A stretch of DNA of 64,000 nt from CAWAPS01 sp963783945 (GTDB lineage: Bacteria; Actinomycetota; Acidimicrobiia; Acidimicrobiales; Palsa-688), in the NCBI GenBank assembly GCA_963783945.1, contig CAWAPS010000019.1, forward strand, positions 620,001 to 684,000, in the 5' to 3' direction. Both the position numbers and the translations under genes were made by a program. Shown piece by piece: positions 17,425 through 26,069 of the stretch (positions are counted from its first letter, which is position 1; the number at the start of each line of letters is the position of its first letter). A model generated the notes under the pieces. The model made no database searches. It was not told the origin of the DNA and was given only the letters and a program-made list of their open reading frames with translations.

Positions 17425-19343
17425 TGGCGCATGTGACCAACGATCTCCTTACGACGGATATCGACGCGTATCTCGATATGCATCAGCACAAGTCCATGTT
17501 GCGCTTCCTTACCTGCGGCAGTGTGGACGACGGCAAGAGCACGCTTATCGGCCGGTTGCTTTACGACTCGAAGCTCGTGTTCGAGGACCACCTCGCGGCG
17601 TTGGAGTCCGACTCGAAGAAGGTCGGAACCCAGGGCGGAGAACTCGACTTCGCCCTGTTGGTTGACGGTCTCGCGGCAGAGCGCGAGCAGGGCATCACGA
17701 TCGATGTGGCCTACCGCTTCTTTTCGACCGAGCAGCGCAAGTTCATCGTTGCGGACACGCCCGGCCATGAGCAGTACACCCGGAACATGGTCACTGGGGC
17801 GTCGACCGCGGACCTGGCGGTGATCCTGATCGACGCTCGTAAAGGAGTCCTGACCCAGACCAGGCGTCACAGTTTCCTCGTCTCTCTGCTGGGCATCCGC
17901 CACGTGGTCCTGGCGGTGAACAAGCTCGACATAGTCGACTACTCCAAAGAGGTCTTTGACACCATCGAGGCTGACTATCGGGCGTTCGCCGCCGAGATCG
18001 GATTGGACGATATCGTCTGTATCCCGATATCGGCGCTGCGGGGCGACAACATCACCGAGCCCAGCCCGAACACTCCGTGGTACGCAGGGCCGACTCTCGT
18101 CGGTCACCTCGAGGCGGTCGAGGTGGCCGACGACGCCCACGTCGGCCCGTTCAGGATGCCGGTGCAATGGGTGAACCGCCCCAACCTCGACTTCCGCGGT
18201 TTTTCCGGCCAGATCGTCGGCGGCAGCATCCGGCCGGGAGACCGGGTGCGGGTTCTGCCGTCGGGCCGCGAAACCACAGTCGCCCGGATCGTAACCGCGG
18301 ATGGGGATCGCGGCGAGGCCATCGCCGGACAGTCGGTCACGCTCACCCTCGCCGAGGAGATCGACGCCAGCCGAGGCGACGTGATCGCGGCCGCCAGCGA
18401 CCCGCCCGGCGTCGCCGACCAATTCGAGTGCCATCTGGTGTGGATGAGCGAGGCCCCGATGCTCCCCGGTCGGTCCTACCTGCTCAAGCTCGGCACCCGC
18501 ACCGTGGGGGTCACCCTGGCCCAACCGAAATACAAGGTCAACGTCAACACCTTGGAACATCTCGCGGCGACGACACTTGAGCTCAACGAGATCGGTGTGT
18601 GCAACCTCAATCTCGACCGCCCGATTCCTTTCGACTCCTACGGCCGAAACAGGGACATGGGCGGTTTTATTGTCATCGACCGGTTCACCAACGACACCGT
18701 CGGCGCCGGCCTGCTCCACTTCGCCCTTCGCCGCGCCGACAACGTGCGTTGGCAGGCCGTCGAGGTCGACAAGCATTCCCGGGCCCGCTTGAAAGGCCAG
18801 ACCCCGGCCGTCGTGTGGTTCACCGGACTCTCCGGTGCCGGGAAGTCGACTATCGCCAACCTGGTCGAACACAAACTCCATGCTGAGGGGTTCCACACCT
18901 ATCTACTCGACGGCGACAACGTCCGCCACGGGCTCAACAAGGACCTCGGATTCACCGACGCCGACCGAGTCGAAAACATCCGGCGAGTAGCTGAGGTCGC
19001 TCGGCTCATGGTCGACGCCGGCGTAATCGTGCTCGCGTCATTCATCTCACCGTTCCGGGCCGAGCGGCGAATGGCCCGCGAAATGCTCGGAGACGAGTTC
19101 ATCGAGGTCTACATCGACGCTCCCATCGAGGTCGCCGAGGCACGGGACCGCAAGGGTCTCTACGCCAAAGCCCGAAAAGGGGAACTCGTACACTTCACCG
19201 GCATCGACTCGCCCTACGAGCCGCCGGAGTCACCAGAGCTCCGGCTAGACGCCAGCGGCATAGTGCCGGCAGCCGCCAACGCCGACCTGGTCATCGACCA
19301 CCTGCGCCGAGCAGGTTTGCTCCAACCGAGCACACCTGAGTAA
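17424..19343 (+). CDS. cysNC: Bifunctional sulfate adenylyltransferase subunit 1 / adenylylsulfate kinase
   Basis: A 639-residue fusion. The N-terminal GTPase half (CysN) has GSVDDGKST (32-40), DTPGHEQYTRNM and NKLD; it drives APS synthesis with CysD. The C-terminal kinase half (CysC) starts near residue 450 with the P-loop GLSGAGKST (about 467-475) and DGDNVRHGLNKDLGF, and phosphorylates APS to PAPS. No sulfite reductase or PAPS reductase lies nearby while a sulfotransferase does, so the product probably feeds sulfation. The TAA stop is also the left flank of an inserted 90-bp repeat element. Confidence 0.96.
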   Translation: MAHVTNDLLTTDIDAYLDMHQHKSMLRFLTCGSVDDGKSTLIGRLLYDSKLVFEDHLAALESDSKKVGTQGGELDFALLVDGLAAEREQGITIDVAYRFFSTEQRKFIVADTPGHEQYTRNMVTGASTADLAVILIDARKGVLTQTRRHSFLVSLLGIRHVVLAVNKLDIVDYSKEVFDTIEADYRAFAAEIGLDDIVCIPISALRGDNITEPSPNTPWYAGPTLVGHLEAVEVADDAHVGPFRMPVQWVNRPNLDFRGFSGQIVGGSIRPGDRVRVLPSGRETTVARIVTADGDRGEAIAGQSVTLTLAEEIDASRGDVIAAASDPPGVADQFECHLVWMSEAPMLPGRSYLLKLGTRTVGVTLAQPKYKVNVNTLEHLAATTLELNEIGVCNLNLDRPIPFDSYGRNRDMGGFIVIDRFTNDTVGAGLLHFALRRADNVRWQAVEVDKHSRARLKGQTPAVVWFTGLSGAGKSTIANLVEHKLHAEGFHTYLLDGDNVRHGLNKDLGFTDADRVENIRRVAEVARLMVDAGVIVLASFISPFRAERRMAREMLGDEFIEVYIDAPIEVAEARDRKGLYAKARKGELVHFTGIDSPYEPPESPELRLDASGIVPAAANADLVIDHLRRAGLLQPSTPE

Positions 19344-19433
19344 GGGCCCGACACGAAACAACTTGGAACACGTCCTGTGCCACGACATGCATGTTTACAA
19401 GAGAATTGCGTCAAGTTGTTTCGTGGCGGGCCC
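19344..19433. mobile_element. 90-bp MITE-like inverted-repeat element, copy 1
   Basis: The ends are GGGCCCG(A/C)CACGAAACAACTT and its inverse (21-22 bases, one mismatch in this copy), enclosing about 46 bases with no coding capacity. It is flanked by TAA on both sides, and the left TAA is the stop codon of cysNC. The second copy at 25980-26069 is in reverse orientation and differs at only 2 of 90 positions. The long stem could also act as a bidirectional terminator. No transposase is present. Confidence 0.8.
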
Positions 19434-19477
19434 TAATCAGCATGGAGGCTGTGACACTCGCAGCGGTCCCCCTTTAT

Positions 19478-20257
19478 TTAGGGGATGATCGTGAGAAACC
19501 GTGCGAGCATGGCGTTCACCTGGTCGGGCACTTCGAGCTGGATGAAGTGCCCGGCGCCCACCGTCGCCGCGGTCAGAAGGTGCGCGCATTCCGCCGCAAG
19601 CCTCGACGCGTCTGTGTGCCCGCCCGCGCCGCCCATTCCGGCAGTGATAGCCAGGACCGGAACGGTTACCCGCGGAAGAGTCTCCGCACCGTCCCAGGCG
19701 ACAACCGATAGGAAGGCCTCGTGGGCCACATGCCTCTCCGCGGTACACATGCTCTGTACCACTTGGTCGCGCAGCTCCGGGCCGGCGTACGGTCCAACGG
19801 TCACGGCCGCCATCTGGGCCCGCACCACCAGGTGGTCGTCGCCTTCCAACGCGGTTATGAGGGGTTGAACATCTGACTGGAGGGTACCCGAAGCCACGAA
19901 AGGACTGTCCAGAGCGGCTACTGCTGAAACCAAACCGGGGTGACTAGCTGCGAGGTCGACCGCGATCATTCCTCCCATGCTGTGGCCAACGACGACGGGG
20001 CGATCCAGGCGGAGTTGTCCGCAGATCCAGGCCACATCGTCGCTGAACGCGGGGATGTTGAACGGGCCGGCTGCTTCGCTCTGGCCGTGGCCCCGCATGT
20101 CCAGGAGTACACACCGATGGCGGGTTGAGAAGTATTCGGCCTGAGGGGCGAAGTGAGTGTGATCACATGTCCACCCGTGTACGAAGACAATTGGAGGGTC
20201 TCCGGATCCATGCATCTCATAGAAGAGTTCGACACCGTCTCGTTCGATCACAGGCAT
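19478..20257 (-). CDS. Alpha/beta hydrolase
   Basis: A 259-residue alpha/beta hydrolase with complete motifs: oxyanion HGWTCDH, DMRGHGQS, nucleophile elbow GHSMGG and catalytic His in GAGHFIQLE. It is similar to 3-oxoadipate enol-lactonases and related C-C or ester hydrolases. ATG 20257 is chosen because AAAGGAA lies upstream and homology (VIERDGVELFYEMHGSG) begins there; the open frame extends another 31 residues of basic low-complexity sequence. It is followed by MITE copy 1. Substrate unknown. Confidence 0.87.
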   Translation of the reverse strand: MPVIERDGVELFYEMHGSGDPPIVFVHGWTCDHTHFAPQAEYFSTRHRCVLLDMRGHGQSEAAGPFNIPAFSDDVAWICGQLRLDRPVVVGHSMGGMIAVDLAASHPGLVSAVAALDSPFVASGTLQSDVQPLITALEGDDHLVVRAQMAAVTVGPYAGPELRDQVVQSMCTAERHVAHEAFLSVVAWDGAETLPRVTVPVLAITAGMGGAGGHTDASRLAAECAHLLTAATVGAGHFIQLEVPDQVNAMLARFLTIIP

Positions 20258-20353
20258 GTGCTTCTTTTCCTTTCTGGCGGGGTTCAACCCATACCGGGGG
20301 CGCATTGGTCGGCGACGGCAACGGCGGCTCCGTGGCGTGGTCGCCTTCACCGC

Positions 20354-21295
20354 CTACTTCGACTGGGGTAACTCCGGCAGCTCTGGGACGGAATTCGAGA
20401 GACTCTGACCCAGTGTCCGGGGAAAGCGTTCCTTGAGGACGGCGGGCGTCAAGTCGCCTTCGAAAAAAGCGGTCTGGTTGACGGCGTACGACGACCAGAG
20501 GCGAAGGCTGTTGTCGGTAACCCCGATGATCTGCCCGTTGATGTATGCGGCGTCCTCCGAGGCGAGGAACGCGACCAGTGATCCCACCGGTGTAGGTATC
20601 GGCCGTTCGGGCGCCCGGGGCGCGTCCGCCGACGTCGGCGGAAACCACCAGCCATATGCCAACCGAACGCGCTGGGTTAGTTCGGACATCGGGTTGGACC
20701 CGAGCAAGCTGTCCGATGCGCCGCCACCAAGCGGCTCGACCACATTGACGGTGATGTTGTAGAAAGCCAGCTCTTTCGCGAGCAGTGAGCTGAGGGTGAT
20801 GATGCCCGCCTTCGCCGCCGCATACGCCGTGGTACCGGGGATCGCAGTGAGGGCGGCAGTCGAGGCGGTGTTGATTATTCGTCCTGCCGGCGCGTTCATC
20901 AAGTGCGGTATGGCCGCCCGGCAGCAGAGGAACGTGCCCCGCAGGTGCACCGCCAGCACGGCGTCCCAGTCGTCGATCGGAGTTTCTTGGACCAGGTGAC
21001 GGCGCAGAATTGCCGCGTTGTTCACCAGTACATCAACCCGACCGAAGGCTTCCATGCAGCTGTCGACGATCCTTCTTGCTCCTTCGGGCTCAGCCACGGA
21101 TGCAGTGACCCCGACGGCCTCGCCACCAGCGTGGCGAATCTCGGTCGCCACCGCCTCCGCCGCGCCGTGGCGCACGTCGTTGACGATCACCTTCGCTCCC
21201 TCGTCGGCAAGCGACCGGGCGGTGTTCCGCCCCACGCCCCCACCGGACCCGGTCACAATCGCTGACTTGCCGGTCAGTACCTTTTCCGCCGTCAC
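20354..21295 (-). CDS. SDR-family oxidoreductase with C-terminal extension
   Basis: A 313-residue SDR. TGSGGGVG replaces the standard loop with an extra Gly, NNAA follows, and the catalytic pair is YAAAK. The C-terminal 45 residues after the SWSS-like end of the Rossmann domain are longer than the normal 250-residue SDR and rich in Pro and Leu. Such long forms occur among peroxisomal multifunctional-enzyme-like 3-hydroxyacyl-CoA dehydrogenases. The GTG start is 4 bases from the stop of the upstream SnoaL-like gene, so the two are coupled. Confidence 0.85.
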   Translation of the reverse strand: MTAEKVLTGKSAIVTGSGGGVGRNTARSLADEGAKVIVNDVRHGAAEAVATEIRHAGGEAVGVTASVAEPEGARRIVDSCMEAFGRVDVLVNNAAILRRHLVQETPIDDWDAVLAVHLRGTFLCCRAAIPHLMNAPAGRIINTASTAALTAIPGTTAYAAAKAGIITLSSLLAKELAFYNITVNVVEPLGGGASDSLLGSNPMSELTQRVRLAYGWWFPPTSADAPRAPERPIPTPVGSLVAFLASEDAAYINGQIIGVTDNSLRLWSSYAVNQTAFFEGDLTPAVLKERFPRTLGQSLSNSVPELPELPQSK

Positions 21296-21299
21296 CGAT

Positions 21300-21803
21300 C
21301 TATTCCTCTTTGGAGACGGGCGCGGGCTGGTTCCATGGTTGCCTTGACTGCTGATTAACCGCGCTCACAAACCGGGTGCGGGCGATGCGCCACCCCTCGG
21401 ATGTCCGAGAGTACTCGTCGTGATGAGTGCCCCCGGTCAGGGTGGACTGGTCTCCGTGGCTGCTGTACACGAGTAGATTCCACCGGCCGGTCGCCCGGTC
21501 TCCGTCGACATCGATGACCGGCTCGGAAAGCATTGTATAGGCGAAGCATTGCGGGACCTGCTGGTAGAAGTCGCCGATCGCTTGGCGGCCAGCCCTCGCA
21601 CCGTACGGACCGCCATCCCAAACCCCATCCACTGTGAAGGTGCCGGCGATCTCATCCGGAACGTGGCTCTGAGCGCCCCCGAACCCCCCGTCGCACGCTT
21701 CGAAGTAGCGCACCTTCAGCCGTCTTATCTCTTCTATGTCTTCGAGCCGGCGTAAGCGTTCCTCGGCCGAGGGCCCGGCATCTCTAAGTCCAGGAGTCAT
21801 CAC
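21300..21803 (-). CDS. SnoaL-like (NTF2-fold) polyketide cyclase/dehydratase-type protein
   Basis: A 167-residue NTF2-fold protein with the helix IEEIRRLKVRYFEACD, then FTVDGVWDGG and a C-terminal sheet ending RIARTRFVSAV. This fits the SnoaL_4 subgroup, which commonly accompanies SDR and ring-degradation genes. It precedes an SDR by 4 bases in an operon. The catalytic function could be dehydration or isomerisation, and small oxygenase subunits have the same fold. ATG 21803 or the next ATG are both possible starts. Confidence 0.75.
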   Translation of the reverse strand: MMTPGLRDAGPSAEERLRRLEDIEEIRRLKVRYFEACDGGFGGAQSHVPDEIAGTFTVDGVWDGGPYGARAGRQAIGDFYQQVPQCFAYTMLSEPVIDVDGDRATGRWNLLVYSSHGDQSTLTGGTHHDEYSRTSEGWRIARTRFVSAVNQQSRQPWNQPAPVSKEE

Positions 21804-21942
21804 TTACCTCCTCGTGGTCGGTGAGTTGTAGTCGGCGGTCCCAACCCGACCCAGCCCACAGCGTGGCATTCTCGCACAACCGCCACGTCGGGGGCGGTTC
21901 CTTCTCAGATACGCTCGGGCTATCCCGGAGGGTGAGGAGGTC

Positions 21943-22791
21943 GTGGTGGCTGGACTCGACGGAAAAATCGCGATCGTGACCGGCGGCGTGGGCCATGACG
22001 GCGCTCCCGCCGGGGGCGGGATGGGCTCGGCCGTGGCCGAGAAACTCGCGTCCGAGGGCGCTACCGTCCTGGTAGCCGACATCGCCGACGAGGCGGGCCG
22101 CGCCTTCGTTGCGGCCCTCACCGCCCGAGGACTTTCTGCCGAGTACGTCCACTGCGACGTTACGGTAGCGGACGATCTCGTGGAGGTCGTCGAGCGGGCG
22201 ACGGGCAAGTACGGTGGCCTGGACATCCTGCACAATCACGCCATCGGCCGTTCGAAGGCTGGATATTTGACCGAGATTTCGACAGCTGAGTGGGATGCGG
22301 GCATCGCCAGCGTGCTGTCACCCATCTTCTACGGCGTCTCGGCCGCCCTACCGGCGATGATCCAGAGGGGCGGCGGGGCAATTGTGAACACCGCGTCGGT
22401 GGCTGGGTACGGGGGTCAGCGGATGACCGCCATCTACTCCACCGCCAAGTCCGCGGTCATGACCCTGACGCGATGTGTGGCAAACGAGTATGGCCGCCAG
22501 AACATCAGGTGCAACGCGATCTCCCCGGGGATTACCGGCGGGGTGGGCAAGATGTCGGCCCCGATGGCGGGCCACCCGACCGAGGAGGCGTACTTCGGCC
22601 AGCAGGCGCTTGGACGCGTGGTCGAGGCCACCGAAGTCGCGGAACTGGTTGCGTTCCTCGTCAGCGATGCGGCATCGGGAATCACGGGCGCAATCGTGCC
22701 CGTCGACGCAGGTTTCAGCGCCGGTTTCGGCGATCTCCTCGGCTTGGCGCCTTACGGAGTGACGACGGACCGCCCGGCCCCTTTCGCCTGA
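21943..22791 (+). CDS. SDR-family oxidoreductase
   Basis: A 282-residue SDR with an insertion in the cofactor loop: TGGVGHDGAPAGGGMG instead of TGxxxGIG. The structural motif is altered to HNHAIG. The catalytic Ser is in NTASVAG and the pair is YSTAK. The GTG start follows GGAGGGTGAGGAGG, a very strong ribosome binding site, with a second GTG one codon downstream. It is divergent from the SnoaL-SDR operon (140 bases between), suggesting shared control. Confidence 0.84.
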   Translation: MVAGLDGKIAIVTGGVGHDGAPAGGGMGSAVAEKLASEGATVLVADIADEAGRAFVAALTARGLSAEYVHCDVTVADDLVEVVERATGKYGGLDILHNHAIGRSKAGYLTEISTAEWDAGIASVLSPIFYGVSAALPAMIQRGGGAIVNTASVAGYGGQRMTAIYSTAKSAVMTLTRCVANEYGRQNIRCNAISPGITGGVGKMSAPMAGHPTEEAYFGQQALGRVVEATEVAELVAFLVSDAASGITGAIVPVDAGFSAGFGDLLGLAPYGVTTDRPAPFA

Positions 22792-22871
22792 GCGTCAACA
22801 GAGCGCCGCACCCTTATGGCCAACCGGCGACCGCCGAGATCAGGCTCGGTCGCCCGGGCAGCGCTTCCGGA

Positions 22872-23867
22872 CTACTGCCCAGACAGCCGCTCGATCAAAG
22901 GGGCCATAGCTTCGGGCGGGGCACCCACCGGGGCCAGGAAGTAGCTGATTCCGTACCGAGCTCGCGTATCGCGGAACTTGTCGCAGACTTCATCGAGCGT
23001 GCCGATGGCCACCACAGGTGACTTCATGAGCTCTTGGCGCGACAGCACGACCTCGGCCAGATCACCCCCGTACCGGTGGAGCATGCCGGTGTATTCACGT
23101 ATGAAGGCGTCGAATCCGGCTTCGGCGTCATCGGTGATCGTCACGTTCACCAGCATGGCGCTCAGCTCGATGTCGGCGAAACGGGACCCCGCAGCGCGGC
23201 GAACCCAGCCCACCTTCTCCTCGTACGCTGCCGCGCTCAACTGCCAGGGTTCGACCGTCATCACGCCCCGGCGGGCCACGAGTACCCCGATCTGAACGAT
23301 GTCGGCGTGCCGGCCGGCAGCTGACAATAACTTGGGCCCGCTGCCACCGATAGTGATCGGTGGACGCGGGCGCTGAACCGGCTTCGGGAGTCCGTCCAGA
23401 CCGCTGATCCTGAAGTGCTCACCGGCGAAGTCGAATGGCTCATCAGCGAACAGCCCCTTGAGGACGGTGGCGAACTCTTCGAGTCGGGCAATGCGCACCG
23501 ATGCGGTATCGAACGCCAGTCCGGCTTGCTCGTACTCGGTCCGCAGCCACCCGGCGCCAATGCCCACTTCGAGCCGTCCGCCGGACAGAACGTCGAGGGT
23601 GGCCAGCTCCTTGGCGAGCACCGCAGGATGGCGGAGGTCCTGGTTCAAGACGAAGTGGGTGAGCCGCAGTTTCGTCGTGACATCAGCGACCGCCTGCAGG
23701 GCGATCAGAGGAGCGAACGGGATAAGGAAGTGGTCCGGCGCGCCGAGGGCGGAATACCCCAACTCCTCAGCCCGCCGAGCGATTCGCTCGAGCGACGCCC
23801 GGTCGCTGATACCGCTCAAGCTCGTGGCGAAACGAAAGGGGCGGGCGCGATTGACGCTAGGTGTCAT
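22872..23867 (-). CDS. LLM-class F420-dependent oxidoreductase
   Basis: A 331-residue LLM enzyme: GYSALGAPDHF, VLAKELATLDVLSGGRLEVGI, GAGWLRTEYEQAGL and PRPPITIGGSGPKLLSAAG. It is close in pattern to the LLM protein at 10471-11445. ATG 23867 is chosen because homology starts at once (RPFRFATSLSG); the upstream 120 residues of the same frame read as non-protein-like. Probably reduces or oxidises a substrate with F420; substrate unknown. Confidence 0.87.
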   Translation of the reverse strand: MTPSVNRARPFRFATSLSGISDRASLERIARRAEELGYSALGAPDHFLIPFAPLIALQAVADVTTKLRLTHFVLNQDLRHPAVLAKELATLDVLSGGRLEVGIGAGWLRTEYEQAGLAFDTASVRIARLEEFATVLKGLFADEPFDFAGEHFRISGLDGLPKPVQRPRPPITIGGSGPKLLSAAGRHADIVQIGVLVARRGVMTVEPWQLSAAAYEEKVGWVRRAAGSRFADIELSAMLVNVTITDDAEAGFDAFIREYTGMLHRYGGDLAEVVLSRQELMKSPVVAIGTLDEVCDKFRDTRARYGISYFLAPVGAPPEAMAPLIERLSGQ

Positions 23868-23928
23868 GGCCCCCGCACCGTAGCCGCCGAACCACCGTAA
23901 CCCGCGACGTACCGAGGCGAAATCCTTA

Positions 23929-24504
23929 CTACACCTCCCATTGCAGTTCGATGTGCTGGCCGAACGCGAGGAGGCTGCTCGCAACCACATCCGTGTACAC
24001 AAACGCCTGGGTTTGGGTGGGACTCTGGGCGCCCGGATCACCGGGGCGGAACACGCCGGAGATGGAAACGCGTCCGGCCAATGTCGGTGCGTGGTCGGGG
24101 AGGTGCTGCAGTCGATCCAGCGTCGCTTCGAATTCCGCTTCACTCGGATAACGGAAGGCAAAGTGACAAGCGTGCTGGGGATCCGTCCGCAAGCGTCTGA
24201 CATAGTCATCGGCGGGTTCGGCGAGTGGCCCGCCACCCTCCCGTTCAGACCGTAGCGTTTTCTCGAGCCGCCATTGTTCCGGTGTTACCTCTGACGAGAA
24301 CACCCAGCTCTCAGTCAGATCGGGCCGCGCCGCTCCGATCCGCGCCAGCAGGAACGGGCTCCCGGACTCGGACACCTCGCAACCGAGCACCTCGAAGAGC
24401 GCCCGGGCCACCTGGCGGTCGCCGGGCGCGTACATCGCAGCGACGTGGTGCAGTCTCTTCGCGTCGGTCGAACTCGGCGTTGGTGTCGGGGTCATACCAT
24501 CCAC
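23929..24504 (-). CDS. VOC-like / uncharacterised protein
   Basis: A 191-residue protein. It has RLHHVAAMYAPGDRQVARALFEVLGCEV near the start, resembling a VOC first module with a His and a helix, and a C-terminal FGQHIELQWEV that could be the second metal-site strand. The fold match is reasonable but weak in the middle. Start is ATG 24504 or 24495 (MTPTPTPSS). It lies 60 bases upstream of the LLM gene on the same strand and may be co-transcribed. Confidence 0.6.
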   Translation of the reverse strand: MDGMTPTPTPSSTDAKRLHHVAAMYAPGDRQVARALFEVLGCEVSESGSPFLLARIGAARPDLTESWVFSSEVTPEQWRLEKTLRSEREGGGPLAEPADDYVRRLRTDPQHACHFAFRYPSEAEFEATLDRLQHLPDHAPTLAGRVSISGVFRPGDPGAQSPTQTQAFVYTDVVASSLLAFGQHIELQWEV

Positions 24505-24700
24505 GATAGATATTGCGGTCGCCGGCCGCCACCGCGGAGCTACTTCGCGGTGAAAACTCGACGTGGCCGTCTCATATCGTCCACTCAGGACAATCCGCCC
24601 GACCCGCCCCTGAGCGCCGGGTCCGGGTCAGGGAGTCGGTCAGCGCCGCCACATAACCCAACCGGCAGGGCCCCACGCCCGAAACCGGACCAGGTTCTGG

Positions 24701-24994
24701 TCAGACCTCGAATTGGATAGCAGCCCGGCTCTCTCTCACCGGATCGATGTGGTCGTGGATGACGGCTCGGTGGGCCGGATGGTCCCGGTACTCCAGGTAA
24801 CCGGCTTCGTCGTCAAAGACGGCGGTAGCGGCGATCGTGGCGTTTCCGGGAGCGATCGCCAGATCCACGCCGGCTTGGTAGTCACGGACGGAGGGAATCA
24901 GGCGGGGCAAACCCCTCAGGGCCCCGACGATGGTCGCAGCCGCGTCGGATGGGGCGTCGGATTTGAGCGTCAGGAGCACGATGTGGCGGATCAT
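24701..24994 (-). CDS. Dabb (stress-responsive A/B-barrel) family protein
   Basis: A 97-residue ferredoxin-like small protein. The opening MIRHIVLLTLKSDAP, the helix ATIVGALRGLP and the DHPAHRAVIHDHIDPV segment are hallmark features of the dimeric alpha-beta barrel Dabb family. Members include small aldolases/cyclases and proteins of unknown role in catabolic operons. It follows the TfdA-type gene start by 47 bases on the same strand. Function not assignable beyond the fold. Confidence 0.83.
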   Translation of the reverse strand: MIRHIVLLTLKSDAPSDAAATIVGALRGLPRLIPSVRDYQAGVDLAIAPGNATIAATAVFDDEAGYLEYRDHPAHRAVIHDHIDPVRESRAAIQFEV

Positions 24995-25041
24995 CCCCCA
25001 GTTCTAGCCGTCCCCGGAAGGCTCCGCCGGTAGCCCGTGGA

Positions 25042-25887
25042 CTACTGCACCACCTCTTGGCCAAGCACGGTCGTCCGCAGCATCTCCCGGGGCCTGCTCG
25101 TGTCGAACGGGGTGATGTGGTGGAGCAGACCACGGTTGTCCCACAGGACGGTATCGCCTGGCCGCCACTTATGGGAGTAAACCCGGTCTGGGGTGGTGGC
25201 CCGCTCCACCAGCTCGCCCAGTAGGGTCCGGCCCTCCGGAACCGGCATCCCGATGATGAAGTCCGAGGTACCCCCGATCACCAGCGAGCGCTTGCCCGTC
25301 TTGTGGGTCCAGATGAGAGGGTGCACCTTCGTCGGCTGCGACCGAAAGCGGGCCATGTGCTCCTCGGTAGGCTTGGGGATGAAGCGGAGAATACCGGCCT
25401 CCATCGTGTGAAACACCCGCAGGCCGGCGAACGCTTCCTTTTCTTCGTCGGAGAGGTCGCGGTAAGCCGCGTAGGTGCTGGCAAACTCGGTGTCGCCTCC
25501 GTCGTCGGCCACCACCTGGGCCGTAAGCATCGTGAGCATTGGCGGCGGGTGCTCGTTGACGGTGGGCGTCAAGCCGTCAATGTGCCAGCCGAAGTTCCCG
25601 TACAGGTAGTCGGCGGTGGCCGAAGCCGCCTTCTCCAGCGTGACCCGGTATATGCCCTTGACCTCATACTTCCCTTCGCTCATCTCGATCGGACCGAACT
25701 TCCGGCAGAATGCGACCTGGGTGTCGGGGTCAAGGTGAAGGTCTCTGAAAACCAGCACTCCGGCATGCTCGACGGCCTTCAGGATGGCGGCCGGCAGTTG
25801 GTCGTCCTCGTTGAGCCGCTCGGGATCGACGCCGCGGACCTCGGCCCCGACGTTCGGCCCGAGGGGCTCGATCGTGAGTGTGCTCAT
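25042..25887 (-). CDS. TauD/TfdA-family 2-oxoglutarate/Fe(II) dioxygenase
   Basis: A 281-residue dioxygenase. The iron site is the H-x-D of WHIDGLTP, with the distal His in LLHHITPFD and the 2-oxoglutarate Arg in PREMLRTTVLG. The N-terminus IEPLGPNVGAEVRGVDPERL is typical of the TfdA/TauD group. Members cleave sulfonates, aryloxyacids or hydroxylate acids. Upstream lies MITE copy 2; the Dabb gene follows downstream. Distinct in sequence from the shorter homologue at 3827. Confidence 0.92.
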   Translation of the reverse strand: MSTLTIEPLGPNVGAEVRGVDPERLNEDDQLPAAILKAVEHAGVLVFRDLHLDPDTQVAFCRKFGPIEMSEGKYEVKGIYRVTLEKAASATADYLYGNFGWHIDGLTPTVNEHPPPMLTMLTAQVVADDGGDTEFASTYAAYRDLSDEEKEAFAGLRVFHTMEAGILRFIPKPTEEHMARFRSQPTKVHPLIWTHKTGKRSLVIGGTSDFIIGMPVPEGRTLLGELVERATTPDRVYSHKWRPGDTVLWDNRGLLHHITPFDTSRPREMLRTTVLGQEVVQ

Positions 25888-25979
25888 AACGCTTCCTCCT
25901 TCTACCTACTGTCTACTACGGACGGCGCCGGCAGTCGCGATCAACAGTGTCCCGGACGGCGGCCAGCACTTCGTACTAA

Positions 25980-26069
25980 GGGCCCGCCACGAAACAACTT
26001 GACGCAATTCTCTTGTAAACATGCATGTCGTGGCACAGGACTTGTTCCAAGTTGTTTCGTGGCGGGCCC
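25980..26069. mobile_element. 90-bp MITE-like inverted-repeat element, copy 2
   Basis: The inverse orientation of copy 1, with 88 of 90 bases identical. Here the terminal inverted repeats are perfect over 22 bases (GGGCCCGCCACGAAACAACTTG and its complement taken in two parts). It is flanked by TAA on both sides, as in copy 1, which suggests a 3-base target duplication. On the minus strand it begins within the TAG stop codon of the LLM gene ending at 26069. A palindrome ACATGCATGT lies in its core. Confidence 0.8.

Noticed and set aside
17415..18896. 493-codon open frame on the minus strand opposite cysNC
   Set aside because: It is an antisense shadow of the GTPase gene caused by high GC; it has no family motif and no ribosome binding site, while the plus strand is unmistakably CysN/CysC.
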